A stretch of 8,849 bases of DNA from NCBI GenBank assembly GCA_012036375.1, contig JAAUOI010000107.1, positions 1 through 8,849 on the forward strand, written 5' to 3'. The notes beneath the pieces are model-generated. The model searched no databases and was not told where the DNA came from. It saw nothing but the letters and a program-made list of their open reading frames with translations. The first letter of the stretch is position 1; every line of letters starts with the position of its first letter. A program made the position numbers and the translations under genes. Of this stretch, positions 5,801 to 8,849 are shown one piece after another. This stretch comes from Allobrachymonas sp. GTDB lineage: Bacteria > Pseudomonadota > Gammaproteobacteria > Burkholderiales > Burkholderiaceae_C.

Positions 5801-8185
5801 GGTCAACCCAGCGCCGCCGACTGAAAGAGTTGAGACACCAGTGATCCAGCCCTTATTGATGAACGCATTCGATGCGGTCAATGTGCCGGTTTGCAAATTC
5901 AGCGTGCCAGCATGTGCCACTGCGCCATTGATCGTGAAATTTCCTGCGGAAGTGGAGCGGCGAACTGTGCCTGCGCTGGTGTTGTTCAGCGAAGAGCCAG
6001 AAGAAGTCAAAGTACCGTTGCCCTGCAAGTCAATCAAACCTTGGTTGAGGATACCTTCACCCAAAAGCAATGTGCCCGCACCTGAATGATTGATCGTGCC
6101 AAAGTTCGTCCAATCCACGTTGTTGGCCATACTGAAGGTGTTACCTGCGGTGGGCGCAATTGTGCTGGTTGAGCCCACTGGGGTTTGCCAAGTCGTTCCA
6201 TTGGTGGAATTGATAACACCATTGCCCACATCCAACGCGCCGATCATGTCATTGTTGATATTTAGAGTGGTGCCGTTCTCCATCTTCACGGTATTGGCGA
6301 AAGTGAAGCCAGAACCGGTGTTGATGGTGAATTGACCCGCCTGAAGCGACAGGCTACCGTTTTGCAGCAAACTCGTGTTCACTCCACTGGTCAGTGTGAT
6401 GTCGGCGGCCGTACCCGTTCGTAACTCACCTTTGCCTGTCAAACCCGCGCCAGAAGTCAGTAAAGTAAAACTTCTTGCGCCTTGCAGTTGCAAAATCGCC
6501 CCCGAGGCGACGTTGTAGGTGCCAGATTCTGTGCCTTTGTTGACGATCAGGGCACCTTGTTCGACTTTGACCAAACCGCTGTTGTCAAACTTGCCAAAGG
6601 TGGTGTTTCCAATTGTTCGCGTGCCGATGCTTTTTTGGTTGATCGTGCCTTGGTTATTGACGAGGCTATCCGTGTCTGAGTAGTCAATTACAGTGCCAGC
6701 TGATGAGTTCAGATTAATCACGCCTGTTGCGGCATTGGTCAAAGTTGCCTTGTTGCCTGCGCCTGATGTACCGATATTTAAGTTGCCTGCGCTGTTCAGG
6801 TTTATCGTGCCGCTGTTGACCCACAAGCCTTGCCCGCGTGTGAAGCCGCCCGTAATGGTGGATGCGCCCGTCGTCGTGAATAAACCCGTGCCATCGAACA
6901 TACCGGCTGAGGCGGTCAAGCTGCCTACCGTCACTGCATCGCCGCTGAACAACACACCGCCTGTGCCCATGTTTAAAGTATTGATGGTTCGAGCAACGCC
7001 CGTATTGAGGTTCAACTGAGCGCCCAAGCTTACCGAGCCATCGGTAAGCACATCCAAACCCACACCAGCACCGACTGTCATGGAGCCGCTGACCAGCTTT
7101 AATTGACCAGCGCCTTCCAGCGAAGCGCCTGCGTTTAAGAAGCGAGATGAGGTAAGCGCCAATGTGGAACCAGAAGCCACGGTGTAGTCACCTGTGTCTG
7201 CTCCTAGTGTTCCGGCCGTGCCGATGCTTAAAGTGCCTGAATTGGAAATGATCGTGCCTGTGTTTTGCAATGCATTTTGAGTCACATTCAGGCGTGTCGT
7301 CGCCGATGCGCTGCTGGCATTGGTGATCGTACCTTGGTTGAAGATATTTCCAAAGCCGCCGTTGATGAAATCATCAGTGCCCGTCAACACTGTGTTGAGG
7401 TTGACCTGCCCGCTACTGGTATTGGTGAAGCTGACCACACCAGATGCGTTGTTAAGCAAGGTTGTGCTTCTGCCACCTGTCCAATTCACGACTCCATTGT
7501 TGACCCAGTTCAGATAGGTGGTTTGAGCGCTGCTGCCTGGGCCGCTGATATTGATGATGCCATTGTTGGTGAACTGCTGACTCGTATCAAGTGCTGCGCC
7601 TACAGTGCCGCCCGACCAATTCATCACGCCACCCGCATCAATCGTGATGTTGCCACCCGCTGTGACGGTGCCGCTTGCGCCGTTGGTGTGGTTGAATGTC
7701 CCGCCATTCAAAACCGACATGCCGCCAGTCACTCCCAAGCTCGTATCCAAGGTCAGCGTATCGCCTAGGTGCAAAGAATTGGCGACTGCGCCGCCCGCAC
7801 TGGCCGTGACTGTGGGATTGTGGCTCACCACATCAATCCATACATCATGCGCGGCCGTGGGTGAAATGCCGCGCGACCAGTTGCTGCCAGTATTCCAAAA
7901 ACCATCGCTGGTATTGATCCATTTGTTGGTCAAACTGACCGGTGTAGCCGTCAATACCCCTGGGCCAAGTACCACGTTGAAATTGCCTGTGGCTTTTTCA
8001 ACCGTTGGGAATCCGCCAATGAAGTTGAGGGCTGTGCCAAGGGTGTAGGCCGTGCCAGCTGCGGTTAAAGCGGGCTCACTTTCTGTGATGCGCAAAGTGC
8101 CAACTGTGGCATTCAGCGTATCAGTCACGGCGATGCGATCACCGTTGGTGGCATTCGTGCCGATTTGCAAATCCAACACGCCAGT
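2855..8185 (-). CDS. Giant repetitive adhesin-like protein, central part (main open frame)
   Basis: This is the longest uninterrupted piece, 1,776 residues from TGVLDLQIG at 8185 to a TGA at 2857-2855. It holds the end of closer a, opener I (7930-7832), a long core, closer b, opener II (5458-5360), closer c, opener III (4327-4229) and closer d, then stops just after FSGLESAQQ. The core is made of recurring beta-strand phrases such as FTNNGIINISG, FSNAGIVNW, FNNEGLVNITGG and NWSGG. The frame is technically open back to an ATG at 8317, but those 44 extra residues are rich in Arg, His, Cys and Trp and unlike everything else, so they are an out-of-frame shadow. The TGA also looks false, because translation resumes in the next frame with VMTAGG, which matches FTLMTYAS and FDVLGYTT in the equivalent linkers. 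The likely role is as rod or stalk of an exported adhesin (inference). No signal peptide, secretion domain or beta-barrel lies in this piece. Confidence 0.88.
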   Translation of the reverse strand, partial: TGVLDLQIGTNATNGDRIAVTDTLNATVGTLRITESEPALTAAGTAYTLGTALNFIGGFPTVEKATGNFNVVLGPGVLTATPVSLTNKWINTSDGFWNTGSNWSRGISPTAAHDVWIDVVSHNPTVTASAGGAVANSLHLGDTLTLDTSLGVTGGMSVLNGGTFNHTNGASGTVTAGGNITIDAGGVMNWSGGTVGAALDTSQQFTNNGIINISGPGSSAQTTYLNWVNNGVVNWTGGRSTTLLNNASGVVSFTNTSSGQVNLNTVLTGTDDFINGGFGNIFNQGTITNASSASATTRLNVTQNALQNTGTIISNSGTLSIGTAGTLGADTGDYTVASGSTLALTSSRFLNAGASLEGAGQLKLVSGSMTVGAGVGLDVLTDGSVSLGAQLNLNTGVARTINTLNMGTGGVLFSGDAVTVGSLTASAGMFDGTGLFTTTGASTITGGFTRGQGLWVNSGTINLNSAGNLNIGTSGAGNKATLTNAATGVINLNSSAGTVIDYSDTDSLVNNQGTINQKSIGTRTIGNTTFGKFDNSGLVKVEQGALIVNKGTESGTYNVASGAILQLQGARSFTLLTSGAGLTGKGELRTGTAADITLTSGVNTSLLQNGSLSLQAGQFTINTGSGFTFANTVKMENGTTLNINNDMIGALDVGNGVINSTNGTTWQTPVGSTSTIAPTAGNTFSMANNVDWTNFGTINHSGAGTLLLGEGILNQGLIDLQGNGTLTSSGSSLNNTSAGTVRRSTSAGNFTINGAVAHAGTLNLQTGTLTASNAFINKGWITGVSTLSVGGAGLTNANNGTIAPGGVGAVGTLELAGTLTLAADSQLLIDATSAATYDKLNVTGSISSNAGANVIVSEITPFMTVGQNFDVLGYTTAFSGSLPIITPSGGVSFTSATTGSALRLSVAAVSNFWLDAATNNYSTATNWSRGYVPISSEDAVINPTNTQSITLSSGTQTPRSLQLTGDDTLTVNGGTLSLAQNSTVGSAASLALSSGKIDGAEDINIAGVFNWSGGILGGAGDLITSGVSTITNTATLQRNWNNAGVISLNSGASSLNLSNNADLTNTGTVNVNSLFTGNVISLGTGSDFSNAGIVNWNTGVSGSMSGAGNFQNTSTGAFNISGANTAVSLSATGFTQAGLIDIAAGSTLTRSAGIANAGTLTGGGTVNVGANSLTNDASGTIAPGGSGSIATLTIAGNADLTTGALLFDLGNSGASDRLVITGSAALGASLKLSEITAGAANFGDSFTLMTYASKTGTAALDNAAIADVTFTPSVGATSLVANVSAVTNRWNVDADGLWSTASNWSRGHTPTAMEDVVIDRASSQYTISLGNVNGQARTLTLSDDEILSLSNNKTLTLNSATAASSVGGLASLQLDSATLTSLGGTLTSSGTVFSQGISRIDAPFNNEGLVNITGGMLLLAGSGVDTNGDYQIDGRLSLMSGDRTLASGNSIFGAGVLEVEGANLLLSSAATGNFLTSGGGTLSMSSGTLAIAGNVTASRFEISGGTLESHSAPLTDQLTVTTSLVATGGKITSKLRTEGDSDVTGIVNLSGGQWDNSGYLQFIAGALSDAILMDNFAQFNNEASGTLYSNAMQLYAIFDGGGFGPSGGTVNNAGEIHLVDSSGGDRFINSYNFNNIAAGVVKLDGNARYVVNPATLQNVGTVSLIGGAQLSANSINNTGLIEGVGTLDVGSGTVTIASGGSIKPGDLNGTSALGTLTITGNLQLDQGSHIDFDLDPGNSDKIAVSGNITLNGASGPSFNFSEFTPNSFSGLESAQQ
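2857..2863 (-). other. Apparent one-base loss at the false stop (frame break 5)
   Basis: The minus strand reads TCTGCACAACAGTGATGACT. As given it ends SAQQ-stop. With AAA in place of AA it reads SAQTVMTAGG, which lines up with GDSFTLMTYAS in the linker after closer c and with GDSFNLLQS after closer f. The following 952 codons are open in the new frame. Confidence 0.72.
2948..3088 (-). repeat. Closer d: KPGD / GTLTITG / DKIAVSG module
   Basis: 47 residues, GSIKPGDLNG, LGTLTITGNLQ, IDFDLDPGNSDKIAVSG. It is the longest copy and the most acidic in its second half. It ends unit III. Confidence 0.82.
3803..3904 (-). repeat. Core motif GxYxVxxG, copy 3
   Basis: 34 residues, GDYQIDGRLSLMSGDR, then SGNSIFGAGVLEVEG. 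It lies in the core of unit III. It is shorter and more divergent, but keeps G-x-Y, the Arg and the GAG-x-L turn. Confidence 0.58.
4229..4327 (-). repeat. Opener III: 33-residue Trp/NWSRG module
   Basis: Reads TNRW, DGLWSTASNWSRG, HTP and EDVVID. Of the five copies this looks closest to a consensus. It starts a unit with about 1.1 kb of core. Confidence 0.85.
4502..4753 (-). repeat. 252-bp duplicated segment, copy 1
   Basis: 84 codons from GSTLTRSAGI to GSAALGA, spanning the last core strands and all of closer c. It aligns without gaps to the 84 codons at 147-398, with about half the residues identical by my count, strongest in GSTL-x-RSAGI and in GxGS-I/V-ATLTIAG. Confidence 0.75.
4520..4651 (-). 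repeat. Closer c: APGG / ATLTIAG / DRLVITG module
   Basis: 44 residues, GTIAPGGSGSIATLTIAG, with LLFDLGNSG in the middle and DRLVITG at the end. It ends unit II and is part of the 252-bp stretch duplicated at 147-398. Confidence 0.85.
5360..5458 (-). repeat. Opener II: 33-residue Trp/NWSRG module
   Basis: Reads SNFWLD, NNYSTATNWSRG, YVP and EDAVIN. The second aromatic is Tyr where the others carry Trp, and the final Asp is Asn. It starts a short unit with about 0.7 kb of core. Confidence 0.85.
5654..5788 (-). repeat. Closer b: APGG / GTLELAG / DKLNVTG module
   Basis: 45 residues, beginning GTIAPGGVGAVGTLELAG, with LLIDATS in the middle and DKLNVTG at the end. It ends unit I and is followed by a linker with SEITPFMTVGQNFDVLGY. 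Confidence 0.82.
6413..6523 (-). repeat. Core motif GxYxVxxG, copy 2
   Basis: 37 residues, GTYNVASGAILQLQGAR, then SGAGLTGKGELRTG. It is the second copy in unit I, about 0.67 kb further along the protein than copy 1; NVASG and TVASG match closely. Confidence 0.65.
7085..7192 (-). repeat. Core motif GxYxVxxG, copy 1
   Basis: 36 residues, GDYTVASGSTLALTSS, R, then AGASLEGAGQLKLVSG. It lies in the core of unit I and shares a G-x-Y-x-V ... R ... L-x-G-x-G-x-L pattern with 6413-6523 and 3803-3904. Confidence 0.65.
7472..7621 (-). repeat. Two NW-S/T-GG strand repeats in unit I
   Basis: NWSGG (7621-7607) and NWTGG (7486-7472) sit 135 bases apart, each after a V-x-NW or G-V-x-NW lead-in (GGVMNWSGG, GVVNWTGG). 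A third copy, VFNWSGG, is at 5158-5144 in unit II. They recur just after the unit opener and probably mark an equivalent coil of the solenoid. Confidence 0.6.
7832..7930 (-). repeat. Opener I: 33-residue Trp/NWSRG module
   Basis: Reads TNKW, DGFW, GSNWSRG, ISP and HDVWID in order. This is the first full opener of the window and starts the longest unit (about 2.0 kb of core before closer b). It is the same length, without gaps, as openers II and III. Confidence 0.85.
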
Positions 8186-8256
8186 GCTGCCATGGTGAGA
8201 TTGCCAACGATCGTCAGCGTTCCTAGCGCTGCGCCGCTGCCGGGTGAGATCGTGCC
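8099..8256 (-). repeat. Closer a: SPG / GTLTI / DRIAVT module, frame-broken
   Basis: Reads GTISPGSGAALGTLTIVGN, then across a frame break TGVLDLQIGTN and DRIAVTDTLNATVG. It lies in the unit whose opener would be upstream of the window edge. Confidence 0.75.
8186..8190 (-). other. Apparent one-base loss inside closer a (frame break 4)
   Basis: The minus strand reads ACCATGGCAGCACTGGCG. GTLTIVGNLTMA is in one frame and TGVLDLQIG in the next, and one extra base between 8190 and 8186 joins them. The other five closers run straight through this position, for example GNADLTTGALLFDLG, which supports a lost base here and not two separate genes. Confidence 0.7.
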
Positions 8257-8733
8257 ATTGACAATCAGCGTGCTGCCTGCGTTTGCAATATCCAAAGTTC
8301 CGCCACCTTGCAGCCAACCACTGCCCGCTGCAATCGTGGCATTTTGAACCCCTGCAATCGTCACGGTATGGCCCGCAGCTATCGTGCTGATGGTTTCAAA
8401 GCTGGTATTTGAGCTGGCTTTGAGTGTCAAACTGCCTGTGCCAGAAAACTCCACATTGGGCGCAGTCACTCGGATATTGCCGCCCGTGTTATTGAGTGTT
8501 CGGCTGATTAAATTACTGGTGCCAAAACCGTCGTCAATATCTAGAGTAGTCGTGTACATACCGTTGAGCAAATAAATACTGTCGCCTGCTTCGTTTCCAG
8601 TATTGATGCTCAGATCGGAGGTTTTCACGATTCCACTTGAATTACGCGTTAAAGCTACGGCGACCTTACTTGTTCCGCCGCCCGTGGTGGTGAGCGTGAA
8701 TTTGCTGCCATGCATGGTCACTGGCGTATCAAC
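8188..8733 (-). CDS. Giant repetitive adhesin-like protein, upstream part
   Basis: This piece is 182 codons, from VDTPVTMHGS at 8733 to GNLTMA at 8188, in a frame one base off from the central piece. Reading order: a Thr/Gly-rich strand region (FTLTTTGGGTSKVAVALT), TSDLSINTGNEAGDSIYLLN, GGNIRVTAPNVEFSGTGSL, GHTVTIAGVQNATIAAGSG, then the first half of closer a (NGTISPGSGAALGTLTIVGN). GTG at 8721 or ATG at 8715 could be called as starts, but no signal peptide or Shine-Dalgarno-like context is seen and clear homologous coding continues upstream of them, so I treat this as an internal piece. Past 8188 the frame yields ALACWICKSARMPPTVIASP, which contains cysteines and does not fit, whereas the other frame gives TGVLDLQIG and matches the same position in the other closers (for example ALLFDLGN). 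Confidence 0.82.
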
Positions 8734-8735
8734 TG
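8731..8735 (-). other. Apparent one-base loss (frame break 3)
   Basis: The minus strand reads GATATTGATCAGTTGATACG. GDID is in one frame and VDTPVTMHGS in the next. Doubling the G gives GDIDQVDTPVTMHGS. Unrepaired, the upstream frame reaches TGA within about 20 bases. Confidence 0.55.
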
Positions 8736-8849
8736 ATCAATATCGCCCTGAGCCGTGATGTTCACTGTCCCAGCGCCCGCATCAAAAGCAAATTAGTCCC
8801 ACTGCTGCTGACACCACCTGCATTGCTGGTCAACTGATGTTACCACTGC
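8734..8849 (-). CDS. Giant repetitive adhesin-like protein, edge fragment with frame breaks
   Basis: The last 116 bases code for the same protein but are broken. With one base restored at about 8832 and another at about 8784, they read SGNISLTSNAGG, VSSSGTNLLFDAG and AGTVNITAQGDID, which then joins VDTPVTMHGS through a third restored base near 8733. Unrepaired, each frame meets a stop within a short distance. The phrases GNISLTSNAGG and GTVNITAQGDI are typical of filamentous-haemagglutinin-type repeats and differ somewhat from the NWSRG-type units that follow. The reconstruction rests on repeat logic, not on a reference, so the exact residues at the joins are uncertain. Confidence 0.6.
8784..8787 (-). 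other. Apparent one-base loss (frame break 2)
   Basis: A four-T run on the minus strand (CTTTTGATGCG). With five T the protein reads NLLFDAGAGTVNITAQ. As given, the upstream frame loses its repeat sense and stops at the TGA of GGGACAGTGA, within 30 bases. Confidence 0.55.
8832..8833 (-). other. Apparent one-base loss (frame break 1)
   Basis: The minus strand reads AACATCAGTTGACCAGC. SGNIS lies in one frame and TSNAGG in the next. Adding one T to the TT run gives SGNISLTSNAGG without a stop. Either a homopolymer under-call or a true deletion would produce this. Confidence 0.55.

Noticed and set aside
7265..7768. Plus-strand open frame of 167 codons, overlapping another of 65 codons
   Set aside because: Antisense to the coherent repeats of unit I, and two plus frames are open at once, which points to codon-bias shadow and not a gene.
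8715..8721. GTG/ATG at 8721/8715 as the true gene start
   Set aside because: No signal peptide or ribosome-binding site is visible, and haemagglutinin-like coding sequence continues upstream to the edge once slips are repaired.
1..8849. CRISPR array or tandem DNA satellite
   Set aside because: The repeats are protein-level and degenerate, of varying length and spacing, and lie within an open reading frame; no exact short direct repeats with unique spacers are seen.

Overview
The window is one continuous stretch of a single giant gene on the minus strand. It runs in at base 8849 and out at base 1, so neither the start nor the stop of the gene is present. After five apparent one-base gaps are repaired, the reading frame covers the whole window, about 2,950 codons. 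The product is a Gly/Thr/Ser/Asn-rich, cysteine-free, strongly repetitive protein of short beta-strand repeats. It looks like the stalk of a very large secreted or surface-exposed adhesin (filamentous-haemagglutinin / autotransporter-passenger style beta-solenoid). There is no intergenic DNA, RNA gene, mobile element, CRISPR array, promoter or terminator that I can support.

Layout in the direction of translation (right to left): (i) 8849-8734 is a damaged edge with haemagglutinin-like repeat sequence and two apparent lost bases, with a third at its junction with the next piece. (ii) 8733-8188 is a clean segment of short beta-strand repeats, followed by a fourth slip at about 8186-8190. (iii) 8185-2855 is the main open frame (1,776 residues), ending in an apparently false TGA beside a fifth slip at about 2857-2863. 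(iv) 2858-1 continues the same protein for another 952 codons and leaves the window still open.

The repaired protein is built as a series of large units. Each unit opens with a 33-35 residue Trp-containing motif (W-x(7-9)-W/Y-x(3)-NWSRG-x-x-P-x(4)-D-V-x-I-D type). A variable-length region of beta-strand repeats follows. The unit closes with a 44-47 residue motif (GT-I/L-x-PG ... TLTI-x-G ... D-x-L/I-x-V-x-G). A 169-222 bp linker then leads to the next opener. Five openers (7930, 5458, 4327, 2726, 1646) and six closers (8256, 5788, 4651, 3088, 1982, 296) are visible.

The organism is probably a Gram-negative bacterium with moderate G+C content. The protein style resembles giant adhesins of Proteobacteria, perhaps Burkholderiales, but nothing here fixes the taxon. 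All five frame breaks have the direction of a single missing base and can be explained by under-called short homopolymers, and three sit in the last 120 bases. Sequencing or assembly error at a contig edge is therefore the simplest explanation, although pseudogene decay is not excluded.
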